From assembly GCA_004794785.1 (NCBI GenBank), contig SJOL01007187.1, forward strand, positions 585,870-649,869: a stretch of DNA of 64,000 nucleotides. Direction: 5' to 3'. Below the pieces are notes generated by a model. That model was not told the origin of the DNA. It saw nothing but the letters and a program-made list of their open reading frames with translations, and did no database searches. This DNA is from Opisthorchis felineus. Taxonomy: Eukaryota; Platyhelminthes; Trematoda; Opisthorchiida; Opisthorchiidae. Positions 22,331 through 33,020 of this stretch are shown here, piece by piece. A program made the position numbers and the translations under genes. Position 1 is the stretch's first letter, and each line of letters starts with the position of its first letter.

Positions 22331-24659
22331 CTTTCCAATTCGTGTACACTAAGCAGTCTCAATTTATGATCTTCTCTTCATCGTTGATGTTCACGTCGAA
22401 AGACGCGCGAATTCACTGGTTTTTCTTATTCATGGTTCGGATGCATAGCTCATGGCAAAAGAAACTTTTGTCCGTTACGAAGAATTAACTACAGCTCCCT
22501 GAACGCTGTTGTGCCAGTGCAACTCGCAGGTGTTAATCAGTAAGTTTTGATCTATTTTCATTTCAACATTCAATTCACCTTTGATTGTCGGGCACGTCAG
22601 GTTATCTGTGATAAAAAATCCGGTGGATTTTCTTCGCCAGGTCTCATCTCACCCGCTTAGGGTCTACAACAAAAGCACAATTTTGTTCGTTCTCAACAGC
22701 CACTTCCTGGCGAAAGGGTACCTACATATGAAGCGCAACTTTTTTGTACAAGAATCGCCCATGCTTGGTTGTTGGTGATGAAGAAGAAAACGATTTAATG
22801 CGTAATAAGTAGACGAATCGCTTCAGCTGGTTGCATATTTATGGAGATTCGGTAAAGAGTCTGTCTTCAACTAAACTAGGTTGAGTGGCGTTTCGGAAAT
22901 GCGCGTTCATCCCATCGGGTGCGGTCCTATTTACTAGAGCTCGTGTGGCCATGCATCGGCAATGAAGACCGGTTGGGTCTCATCTTCCGAGTATGTCTAG
23001 GACAGAAATCATGCTTCCAAACACACATTCACGCAGTAGGATTACTGGGAATAACTCTCTCGTGGGTCTGGATGCAAGCGGCATAATTTATCTAGCCATC
23101 GCTCACAATTCTCTCCAGGTGCAGAGAGTCCATTGCCTTTGTTCAACCCATAAGTTTAAATTGTTCTTTCAATCCATTTAACCATTTTTGTCTTGTCAAA
23201 TACCAATAGTTTCACTGTGGAGTGCAAACACTCGCGTCAAAATCCCATTGTTCCACAGTCATTGAAGTTTTTGTGTCAATGCATTCGGAAGCTGCAGGTA
23301 GGTAGCAGTTAGCACTTCTGACAAGTCCATCACGCGACCAGACAATAGCAAGCCTAATCATGGCCTGTCGGAAATGGGTGATGGGTTGTCCCCCTTGTTG
23401 ACTAGTTAAGCAAGTTGAATAGAGACTGGGCTGGATCTGGGACTTGTGTGGAGCAATTTCGACTGGTGTATGCCTGTGTTTTTCAAGGAGAGGGACCTTA
23501 GGACATAGCTGGGCTGGTGGGGTGGGGGGATGGTGATAAGGGAATAAAGACGTCCGCTTCAGTGACTATTTGTAATCAACCAGCATAGTTTTTCAGTTTG
23601 TGGAAGCATTGACTTAAGCTGTCATACGCACATAGCTATTACTGTATTGTAGTGAAAGTCACCATCCACTTCCTATTTCCATTACTGTAATAGATCTGTT
23701 GCTCGTTGTTCTTGAGTGTGCAGGCAAACCTTGGTGGTCTCTTTGCATTCATTGCTAATGGACCAGGGGTAATATCGGACAGTGCTCGTTTGACAGTGAG
23801 CGTTTAAGCGTAGAAAGCCATGCCCGTTTGTCAAGTATTGGTTGGACTTTTGTGTGCCAGACAAACTGCGCACAACTCACGGAGCCGCCTGTTGAAATCT
23901 CACCTAAACAATCCACTTTCTGATGTAGATCGCTCCTGGGAGTTGTTTTCTGTTGTGCCGCAAAATACTGGTACAGCACGAACAGAAGTGGATCGCGACT
24001 TCCTGGAACACTGAAATTCAGCGGATTCTCAGATTTGAAGTGAAAATGAATGTCCGTCCCGACTTGGAAGTTTAGTGAGTGCAGAAAGCTAAAGAAATGA
24101 AGAGGGTGGAACTTCCGCAAATATCGGAACAGGTGCGCGAAAGAGACCTGCAGTACTTTCAGTGAGGGAAACAGTCAATCGCTCATCTCAAAGATGGGCA
24201 TGTTACAACCCAGGTTGTATGAAGGAGGAAAAACCGACTGTATTGTAGCTGCCCGTATGATGAAGTCCTGAAGATAACACACCGCCTGCTCATGTGCAAC
24301 GCTAAACAGGTCAGTCAATCGTAAAACATGTGTGCTTATATCTGACTGGTGCGAATAGGCACCCCAGCTGATTGAAAGGCGTAATCAGCGTGGATGACAC
24401 TCACTAATGAATAAATGTGATCGGAAATGTCAAGCTAGCAGTGCTGCTTCACGGTTTTTGGCTCGTTGGACGGAGCATTTCAAACAACAAGGCAGCCTAT
24501 GATGTTCACTTGTATTCCCAATCAGTAACAGAACCCAAGGGGAAATTCGGACTGTTGACGGAACTGGAGGTAGATGAATGCATTTCCTTTCTCACCTGAT
24601 GCCGAGATGCTGGTCACGACGACTTTCCATCCAGTCGGCGGAAGGGTGGAAGAAAGATA
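22331..24659. other. Unassigned DNA
   Basis: Open frames up to 121 codons (23755-24120 minus) but no recognisable product. A G-rich run GGTGGGGTGGGGGGATGG lies at about 23518-23535. No RNA gene or transposon protein seen. Confidence 0.4.
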
Positions 24660-26020
24660 GTTTATATTTTGCTTCTAGCTAGGGGAAGCAGTCCCTCTTG
24701 GTCAAACGGAACGGAGGGATAACGCTGTACATGTTTGAAAGAGCCATCCACAGTAATTGTTACAATCACAGAGGTGTAAGCCTAACTGTCGTTGTAAAGA
24801 AACTCTTGGTGTCGCTTGCTCTTCCTCGGTTTATCATAACACAATAAGATGTTACGCAGGAGCTCTAGGCAGGATTTCCCCTGGAATGAAGTAGTGTGGA
24901 CCATATAATGATGCCCCATCAAGTGTCACAGTAACAGCATAATTCTAGATGATACATACTCTTAGTTTTCCTTGACTTAATGGGTCTGTTCGATCCTACT
25001 GACCAGTCTTTTCCCATGGACAACACCTGACAGGGACTTATGAATATCATGCTTTTCGTCCATTCAAAAACATTTGCGGGTACCAGAGTGCACGGGTAGT
25101 TCTCTCTAAGGAAGTGTTCTTCACTTATATATTTGGTGAGGTCAGTAGAAGGCTGGAGACATCCCCAGCATTCGGATTGCCGTGGGCGAAACCCTTATCG
25201 ATCTTGGGTATGCCGACGACATTTTCAAAAAGGAGAGGAAAGCTGATCATAGTCATTCCGTCCTTCTGCACGTGTCGTGTCTCCGCCCGGTCTAACGTCA
25301 TGCTGCAAGACATATGGTCTTTGAACACGTGTTTTACAACTCAAGGAAAGAAACCGAAGGTGATGCAGCACCATGTATCTCAGAAGTTGCATTAACCCTT
25401 ATAGTAGTGGGACAGATGAAACCTCAACACGCATTTCAAAGGCCGGAGTTGTCATCGTCAATTTACGATACTAGTGGTGTCAACAAGCTATAGATAAAGT
25501 CTCAAGTCTCCGCAAAATTAGTCCTTGCTGCAAAGTAGTTGTGTTGCTGTACGGTTGTGAGACTAGGATCTCCCGAAAAAGGGTCTAAAGCATCTTCAGT
25601 TGTGTGGCCAGCGACATCTTAGGTACATAGCTGGGGCGAAGAATTCCCAAAGATGTGATCGGGAGACAGGTGCCTGATGAGATATCAAGTAATGGACTTG
25701 TGGACTGCATACAGAACCATAAGTTGTAGTGGTTCATTCATGTCTAGTAATCTCCTAACGAAAAGAACAGTTTTTTCCATGTCATGTTCATTTATCTTGG
25801 GGTTAGGGTGAGATGGCTCAGTGGTTAGAGCGCGAATTTACTGGCCGGAAGGTCCGTGGTTCGAATCTGACCTCTGCCTCTCGACTTGTCCTGTCTAGGC
25901 TTGGGCAACTGGCAGTATCCCACAGCTAGGCACCAAAAGGGTGTTACAACTGAACGGTTAGCTATTATTTTATCTTGGGATTAGCCCAGAGATGGGCGAA
26001 GCATGACTTGGAAGACGGGG
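24660..26020 (+). mobile_element. LINE copy 6, interrupted by a SINE
   Basis: In shifting plus-strand frames the reverse transcriptase can be read: CYNHRGVSLTVVVKKLLV, FLDLMGLFDPTDQS, then LGYADDIF with the YADD codons at 25209-25220. Next comes the post-RT block (AGVVIVNLRY, VVVLLYGCETRISRK). The C-terminal region is split at 25806 by a SINE and resumes after 25984 with RDGRSMTW-like coding. Homology fades by about 26020 and no 3' tail is recognisable. The catalytic aspartates survive, but many stops make it a pseudogene. It belongs to the same family as the 8.9-16.8 kb cluster. Confidence 0.7.
25807..25968 (+). mobile_element. tRNA-headed SINE with 16-bp target duplication
   Basis: The head is GGTGAGATGGCTCAGTGG with an A box at 25814-25824 and a B box GGTTCGAATCT at 25858-25868. 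The body is CCTGTCTAGGCTTGGGCAAC, GCTAGGCACCAAAAGGGTG, ending GAACGGTTAGCTATTA. Flanking copies TTTATCTTGGGGTTAG (25791-25806) and TTTATCTTGGGATTAG (25969-25984) differ by one base and are the target-site duplication. The RNA would be polymerase III transcribed. It lacks a stable acceptor stem, so it is not a tRNA gene. Confidence 0.85.
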
Positions 26021-27544
26021 TGCAGGAGTTATTCTGGTCAGCTGCCCGAGAAGCAGTTATCCTGATACCTAGTAAATGCACATTCGAGAAAGGGACCAGT
26101 AAGCTCGGTCTGCGTGATCAATGGAGGCGCATGTTGGACGTGCTTTGGGTACACCAAGGATCGTACTTTGCAAGTGCCTGATGTCCGGCTTGATGAGATA
26201 GCAGTAAGCCTTCAATGATTCGACCACGCGAATTACACAACCGGAAAGAGTTTCAAATGTCTGTTGTGTTTTTGGCGAGTACTAAACACACAACAGGAGA
26301 TGACCATTTGGTTGGTTCGCATACTCTAAGTGTCGCTACTTATGCAAGACACTCAACTAACTGGTATTTTTAGATGACACAAGCTGTAATGCTTTTCCAT
26401 CACATAAGTTCGTTCTATCACGACTATCAAAATTAATATGGAGTTGCGAAGTTTACCAGCCTACTTACTTAACTCAAAAGGTATGATCGACCTTTACGCA
26501 AGGCAGCCTTAATAAGAATAAATCGCCTCACTCAGCAAAATAGTTCACTACTATGCTAGTTAGCTGTACCACAGTGTGTAATCTCTCGTCGCATGCCATT
26601 TTTGTGTACTTATGACCTTCGTTATGCTGTAACATACATATTTTCACCATAAGGTCTAACTACTTATGTCTCACGTACTGTTTCGCATACCGACAAGCAA
26701 TCCAGCTCCAACTATTTTCCCCCTGCAAACTCCCTGGTGGCTGTGACCTCAAGCTAACCAAGCATTTGGGGTTTCTTGCACACGAACGATTTATTTCAGG
26801 CAACCATTGTGATGTGTACACCCAAACAGGTCGCCCAAATCACACAGGACAAACCAATGATCAATTACAATTAAAGTACATGCATATAACCATAGCCTTC
26901 ACCCTGATCGCACACACGCAAACACAAAAGATGAGACTAGAAAATTTGCACACCAAGCCAGAGCTGGGGCCGGTGTACACGATGGGGTAGACAGTGAGGA
27001 ACGTGACACATTCCGTGCACTTTTTCCGTCACAAGTTCCAACAACATGACCTTACATGCACGTGCATGTTAGCGCAGGGACGGTTGCGCCTTGGCAGACC
27101 TGTTCTGTGTGGACAAAATCAAACAGCTCCTTTTCGCGACCGGCCTGAGACATTGGGCCCCAGTCAACAATTCATCGCGCAACCAAGTCAGCGCACGTCA
27201 ACTCCATAGCATACTGAACATCTTAACTCTTTCATAGAACAACCAAATCGTCCCAAAGTGGGACGTACAGTCCAAGATCAACCTGGGAACGAAATGCCTA
27301 GGTAGTCCGGATGCGTCATAGAACTCGTTCCTGCGCTCGCAACCCTACGGTTACTCACTGTGAAGAATGAGTCTCAGTAAACCAGTAGGAGATCAGGAAT
27401 GGCATGTGAGTGTGTCCTGAAAATGCCAGTCGAATCAGCTGTCCAGTCTGTCCGCAATCCATCCGGGAAATACTGAAATACAATATCGATCTTTTTTGCT
27501 CCAAGTGTCCACTAGAACAAGGGCTGGGCCTAAAATGATCACAA
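26021..27544. other. Unassigned DNA
   Basis: Frames of at most 74 codons. No protein domain or RNA gene recognised. Confidence 0.4.
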
Positions 27545-27945
27545 GCACATCGCGATAAACACTCATTTGCAAATTAATTTGGTGACTCACATGTAATTCA
27601 CTCGAATCTCCCGTTTATAATATTCTTCAACCTAATGCGCTACACAAATCCTCTTCATATTTCAGTTGGAACGATATACAGGATATCGAGGTGAGTTTCA
27701 ACACTACTCATAGGGTTGATGAGAACTCAAAACAGCGCACTCCAGGTTTCATCCGTCCTGGAGCTCGTCGGGTAGACTTAGTCCCCGAATCTCCGTTATC
27801 CACATTTCCTGCTTGAACATCAAGTGGTATGACGTATGATATGCTTGGCACCCATTTGTAAATTGAGTTAGTCTTGACTGGATACTTAACTGAAATTCAC
27901 TTGAATCCCTTGTTTATGCTACTGTTCAATCCCAGTTTCCTTCGT
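27545..27945 (-). repeat. Tandem hammerhead-family array, 299-bp period
   Basis: On the minus strand the order is arm (CATAAACAAGGGATTCAAGT, from 27918), spacer (GATTCGGGGACTAAGTCTAC), decayed ribozyme (CCGACGAG, stem II remnant, ATGAAACC near 27747), GTTCTCATCAACCCTATGAG, AACTGAAATATGAAG, then a second arm (TATAAACGGGAGATTCGAGT, from 27619). The two arm anchors lie 299 bp apart. The copy therefore holds a little more than one unit of a tandem array, which shows the ribozyme and arm belong to one repeating unit. The catalytic CTGATGA has become CCGACGA. Confidence 0.65.
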
Positions 27946-30184
27946 TTGCTATTTACACTTCAAAATGCCGGAACGAGGTCAAAGTCAGGTTTTTATCTTG
28001 AAGTTCTCGACCTTAAAATGATGGTCAGATAAACTTAATTTGCTTTAAATTTGGTCTCTTTTTCATGGTCCAGATGTGTTGGATGGCCCTGTAGTGGTAG
28101 TTGCGATTTCTAGCGATGAATTCCAGTGACTTTAAATCACTGTCCGTGCGCTGAACTCTTGCAGTGTACGGAGTACCAGACATTGGTGTTTTAATGGTGC
28201 AGAAAGGCTGATTGCGTATGGACATAGAGAACGAAATCAGTCAGATGGATGGAAAAGAAAGACTTCTCGGGTGAGGAAACGAAGAAACCACCTACGAGAG
28301 ATCAATCAGCTGACAGCTGGGACATCTGTTGCTGACATTTCATCATCTTTTTTCATGATCCACCTACATATTCTAAGCTGTTGATAAGGTATCCTAAGTA
28401 CTTTCGACGTATTGTTACACGCTGGAAACAATTCATAGAAGAAATGATAGATTTTCTCTCCACTTTTCAATTACTTCTGGAAGAGGCCGTTAGTCACGTG
28501 GACGTAAAGGGGCTGACAAGATATATCAAAGTCAATACCAAGCGGCTGAATAAAACCAAAGTTCCACGACTACTTGGCAAGAACAACTGCCGTTGAACGC
28601 TCTTGGACAGCTACTAGGTACCATTTGTAAACATTCATTATAAACCGATTTGAACAAGAGCAACCATGAAATTGTCGGTGAACCCGAGCAAGAATGAAAT
28701 CATAATATATGTAGTCAGCATAGGAAGCAATTAATGAGTAGGAGTGGCGACGTATTTCCACCCCACTAACCACGCCATTTTCGGAACCAAAAATGCTGAA
28801 GCAATAAGATAAACGACACTTGAAAAAACGGCCCCAGTGTGATAACTGATACTGATCATTTCCCAAGTTTAATTATTTTGGCGGTAATTTGGCCTACCGC
28901 TGACAGAACATTTATGCTTTAAAAACACTATCTTTTGAACACAAGTTGTAAATTCAGTTGGCATTGCTCATGCAGATTTCAAAAAGGACGGATGTGTTTT
29001 CACACTAATTCATCTAATACAGATAAATTATGGAATTTATGCGCCTAATGTAGGCTGCTTGCAATGTTGCAGCGTGGGCTTGGGATGCATACAGAGAAAT
29101 GTAGTGGAGCCGTACGAAACCCTGATCACTGTCAAAGGGCTTGTAAGCAAGTAAAACTTTTGAATTCAATTGACGGTGCAGTTGATTTTAACCAGGAAGC
29201 CAAGACACATAATGCAGCTGATGTAGTTAACACCCTTCTCGTTAGAGGTGTTCTCTCAAAGCAAAGAAAAGAAGCAAGCCGTATTGTAACCCTACAGCTG
29301 CTTAGCTTGCATCTGATCAGAAAGTCAAGCAATTTTAGGATATCGCTCAAGGGGATAGACAGGTTATCACATTTGTCAGCCGGACTCAATCTAACGAGCA
29401 TCTCTTCTCATCGTAGTCGATATCGAACTGGTGTCCTGACAAGTCAAGCTGAGTAGCATGATAGCTGTGATACGAATTAGTAGAAAATGGGAAGAGTTCA
29501 TACGGTATTCATACACCTGTGGAATAAACTGCATCAGAACGACATTTTAGGGAACGTTTTCGGCTCCCATAGTCCAGAAACTGGTAAGCGAAATGGATAA
29601 ACTAGTTGAAAATCAAAGCCCATTCTACTACTTTGATTTTTCTAGTAGCCTACACTACGCCTAACTTGCTGTCCCTCTTCTTCCCACGTTGGGACGCCAT
29701 ATGATTTCCAGCTGAAATCATTGGAAGCAGGGCGAAGTTACTTTTGGCCATTCTGGTAGCGAGTTCGGCGTGCGTTTTTGCGACAGATCCGGCAACCTAA
29801 TGGTGCGGAAAATTCTTTATTGTTTTGCAAAGTGCGCAAATATGCAGGCAAATTTAGCTGTTCCTGGAAGACCACATAAGGTCTTTCCACGTCTATAGAC
29901 TATGACTGCTTACTGCTCAAGTAAAGACAAAAACTACACATTGATGTGTGCGCAGCAACCTCCTAAGGAAACTTATCCTGCGAGGACCACCACTTATTAC
30001 TCAGACTACGTACTACCTCGGATACCGATTTCTGAGTAGTGAGTATTTTATGAGAAATCATATCGTGTGTGATGCATTTACTGATGAACCATCCTTTTTG
30101 GATGAGTAATACAGAACTGTTCAACAGAGCGATTTTACTTAAGGTTCGCCTAAAATCCTTACAGCTGCTCTACTGGAACCTGGC
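27946..30184. other. Unassigned DNA
   Basis: The longest frame is 130 codons at 29064-29456 plus, opposite an 89-codon minus frame. Neither is recognisable. Nothing else supportable. Confidence 0.4.
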
Positions 30185-30345
30185 CGTCGGTTCGTTCGCT
30201 GATCTGGGCAATTTGGTTGCAAACGTTTCATCGCCAGTCGAGGTGACATCATCCGTGCATTGTGAATGGAAGTGGCACTTCCAGCCTCAACGTGCTTCCA
30301 CTAACAACGCACTGATGATCTCAACTTGATGAAACACCATCTGGA
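30185..30345. repeat. Penelope-like element terminal motif, two opposed copies
   Basis: The minus strand of 30190-30262 reads GATGATGTCACCTCGACTGG, then ATGAAACGTTTGCAACC and AAATTGCCCAGATCAGCG. The plus strand at 30300-30335 reads CTAACAACGCACTGATGATC then GATGAAACACC. The first matches the end of the PLE fragment at 58.68-58.75 kb (GCTGATGATGTCACCTCGAT, CGAAACGTTTGCAATCAAAT). The two opposed copies mark a junction of terminal fragments. Assignment to PLE rests on the 58-kb copy, where the motif follows a GIY-YIG coding region. Confidence 0.5.
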
Positions 30346-30605
30346 TTTGGTATGCTCATTGAGTGAATCTTGTTTCAAGGTTGCAAACAGAATACCTGTG
30401 TACTGCAGTACATGTAACTTTGTATTCACTGGCACACTGGTTGCATGAAAACCTAGAATAGTATTGGTAGGTGACTCGAATCTGTTGGGACTTAAGGCAG
30501 AAATAAACCAAAAACTGGGTGTGCTTTTTCTGACGGCACTCTTGATTGACTGAAGAACTGAACATGCACACAAGAACGGAACCGAAACTGTTGTCACTCG
30601 ATAAG
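30346..30605. other. No feature identified
   Basis: Overlapping minus-strand frames of 98 and 102 codons, unrecognised. Confidence 0.35.
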
Positions 30606-31019
30606 TTAGGCTGGTTTGAGCTGGACAATCGAGACGATTGTGTCCGTGCTTTCTGGAGGCTCAAGTGGGCTAAAAAAACTGACTATTTCTACTTGTGTAT
30701 TCCGGTTTGTGACTGAAATCTTTGGAGCGAGAAACTTACGAAAAGAAAGTAGTGGTGGTAACCTTTGTTTACCCGGAACAGCTTGAATGCTGTTAAAGCT
30801 TGTAGCCAGAACTAGAATTTCCAGATGGACTTCTTCGACCGTATGGAGGCTATAGGCTTCCACAGGTATTCCGATGATTTGGGCCTCCTTGTAATAACAG
30901 TGCAAAGTACAGCTCCTCAGTCTTTTCGTGATGACTGAAAAGTCTTGACGGTCTCTACCGTCCTCTTTCAGTAACTTTCTGCTGGCACGTAATTGTGGTA
31001 TGAACTTGACCAAACTCAT
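30606..31019 (-). CDS. Uncharacterised open frame (137 codons)
   Basis: Opens with an ATG at 31019 and is free of stops to 30606. The product is moderately basic with an aliphatic second half and no signal peptide, membrane segment or family motif I recognise. It lies 24 bp from an oppositely directed frame of almost equal length at 31043. A stop lies just upstream of the ATG. In 64 kb one or two frames this long are expected by chance, so it may be nothing. It could alternatively be an exon or transposon remnant. Confidence 0.15.
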   Translation of the reverse strand: MSLVKFIPQLRASRKLLKEDGRDRQDFSVITKRLRSCTLHCYYKEAQIIGIPVEAYSLHTVEEVHLEILVLATSFNSIQAVPGKQRLPPLLSFRKFLAPKISVTNRNTQVEIVSFFSPLEPPESTDTIVSIVQLKPA

Positions 31020-31042
31020 TTTAACTTCCTTGGCAGGCTAAC

Positions 31043-31459
31043 TTGACAGCAGCTGGTGAATGTTTCGGAACAAAGACAGTAGCAACCGGCTTGTCGGATG
31101 GGCCTGCTATACGTCGACCATTAGACGTCAGTTGGTGCACAGTTGAATCACTTATTAGTGGACGATTCTGTCAGTTAGAACCACTGCAGATTGCCCAGGG
31201 CTGGCATACGATAAAGACAGTGGATAAAGACATTTTGTTTCACACCCACAGACATTCTGATAATCTGAATACGCTAACATCCGGTCGATATGTGAAAGAG
31301 AATATTCATTTGACCTCCTCTAACTCCAGAAGGCCTCATCACCTACAATGTACAGATATTTACTGCAAAGACGACACGTTAGTAATCACACAGTGCATGT
31401 ACCCTGTCACACTTAGCAAGTTAACGATTCCTCCACAAATATCCCTCAGCGATCAGTAG
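31043..31459 (+). CDS. Uncharacterised open frame (138 codons), possible exon
   Basis: The frame is open from just after TTCCTTGGCAG (ending 31037), which resembles a splice acceptor preceded by a short pyrimidine stretch. The first initiator-like codon at 31043 is TTG, so if real this is more likely an internal or terminal exon than a whole gene. It ends in a stop at 31457-31459. The product is cysteine- and histidine-containing (LQCTDIYCKD, FHTHRHSDN) without a motif I can name. Length is within what chance allows. Confidence 0.15.
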   Translation: MTAAGECFGTKTVATGLSDGPAIRRPLDVSWCTVESLISGRFCQLEPLQIAQGWHTIKTVDKDILFHTHRHSDNLNTLTSGRYVKENIHLTSSNSRRPHHLQCTDIYCKDDTLVITQCMYPVTLSKLTIPPQISLSDQ

Positions 31460-32913
31460 GCCAGCGGAGCACTGATCATTTCCAGGTGTAAAACCCTAAA
31501 CATCCTCACCACCTGGAAACGGACCGCTCAATTGAAAGGAAATTTCGGAGTGGGACGTGTTAAAAATGTGATCTGGTGCACTCACGAGACTTCAAGCGAT
31601 ATTAAGAGAGAGGTTTTTTCTCAGGCGAGAGTGAAGATACGCCGCTTAATTCTACTTTAGTTCACTTTCAAGAACTAGCGTTTATAACCACCGTTCAGCA
31701 TTTTTCCCGTGCTCAGTACATCGTAAATTCGGTATACATATTTGCTTCACGATAGCCCGTATCAGTGCTGGAGTCAGCTGATGTGAAGTAATGAAATAAA
31801 TTCATTCATTGATTACGTCGTCGGCTTTCTCTATCATTAGTTTTTGTACGGAGATTTATCGAAACCAGAGCACACGTGCATGGAAAATTTCATCAGTGTT
31901 CACCTAAAAAATCCTGTATCCATACATCATACCATTACCAAATGCGGTCAAATTCGTTCACAGATTTTTCCGGTTGGTCCCCTGTAAACTGATATAGTTA
32001 GCTGCCCGAAATCTCACAGACAGATAGCCTTTGAGGACTGTAAACCGGTCGAACAAATCAATGACGACAGAACAGTCTTTACATTGCAACGCTACCTTCA
32101 CACTCCGAAGACACGGTTTGAACTTGGCTCCGGTTTTCACACCACACTGTTCCGTTCTCACCTGCAACTTCCTCACAGACTTGTGAAGAAACTATCCGTC
32201 AGTGGTTTGGAGCCGTCTACTGTTTGTTTCGTTTTGAATGATCTGTTCTGCTTCGGACGTTTAGGTTATCTGGAAGTCCATGCTTTAGGTAGCTGCGGGG
32301 AGTATCATGTCCCCGTGACAGCGCAGGAAAGTATGGACTGCTGAAAGTGTTTGAGTCAACGCCTATAAAAGAGCGGTCTGCAAATGAACCCAGCTTACTT
32401 GGACTGTGACACTAAGCTATTCGTGTGTATGCGGGCAAAAAATAAATTCAGTCTGCTCTCTTTTCACCTTGCATCGCTCCTGCCACACCAGCCAAGACGA
32501 AGCTCGGTGTTGATCTGTCGTATAACAGCTAACAAAGATGGGGCACAAGTTGCAAAAAATCTTTGGAACAACAATACTCACCGTGGAGCGAGGTGTAGCT
32601 CTTTGGGATTTTCTTGCTGTGAACGTCTGAGTAAGAGGATTTCCGATAATGAGTATGGCGCCAGTGTGTGTGTGTGTGCTACCCAGCAGTTTGTCAATGT
32701 GCAAGAATGTGGTGGAATGTAACTGCTTGTTTACGAACCCAAAAGCGTTCACAGTAGAACTGTAACTAGTTGTGAGCAGAGTCGGTATGCACTTTGCGAC
32801 CTATATCATACCGCCATGTTCACATTCAATATATGGTCAAGGTTGTCAGTTTTTACCGTTAATTTCTGTCAGTGTTTGTGATATCCGCCTATGAACGGTT
32901 GAAGTAGGGTGGA
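31460..32913. other. Unassigned DNA with a short (TG)n
   Basis: Frames up to 112 codons (32384-32722 plus; 32417-32752 minus) overlap antisense and are unrecognised. A (TG)7 tract lies at 32667-32680. No other feature before the Merlin target-site duplication. Confidence 0.4.
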
Positions 32914-32921
32914 AGGAAAAG
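32914..32921. repeat. Merlin target-site duplication, left copy
   Basis: AGGAAAAG directly abuts the left terminal inverted repeat and is repeated exactly at 34084-34091. Eight bases is within the 8-9 bp usual for Merlin. Confidence 0.9.
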
Positions 32922-32947
32922 GGATCTTTTCCAGATAAGCCCCGCCA
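32922..32947 (+). repeat. Merlin left terminal inverted repeat
   Basis: 26 bp, exact reverse complement of 34058-34083. The inner part TAAGCCCCGCCA recurs with one mismatch at 32954-32966 (TAACCCCCGCCAC), giving a second, possibly transposase-binding, site. Confidence 0.92.
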
Positions 32948-33014
32948 AAAAATTAACCCCCGCCACCCCAAAAAATATTAGAAAAAAGAGGATATGAAAT
33001 TTTTACTTTTAGTT

Positions 33015-33020
33015 TTTATT
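33015..33020 (-). promoter_or_regulatory. Polyadenylation signal AATAAA overlapping the stop codon
   Basis: On the minus strand the last codons read CAA TAA A, so AATAAA (33020-33015) contains the stop codon. This leaves under 95 bp of possible 3' untranslated region inside the element, consistent with compact transposon design. Use of the signal is inferred. Confidence 0.5.

Noticed and set aside
25807..25880. Candidate tRNA gene
   Set aside because: A and B boxes are present, but the acceptor stem does not pair and the unit recurs with a SINE body and target duplications.
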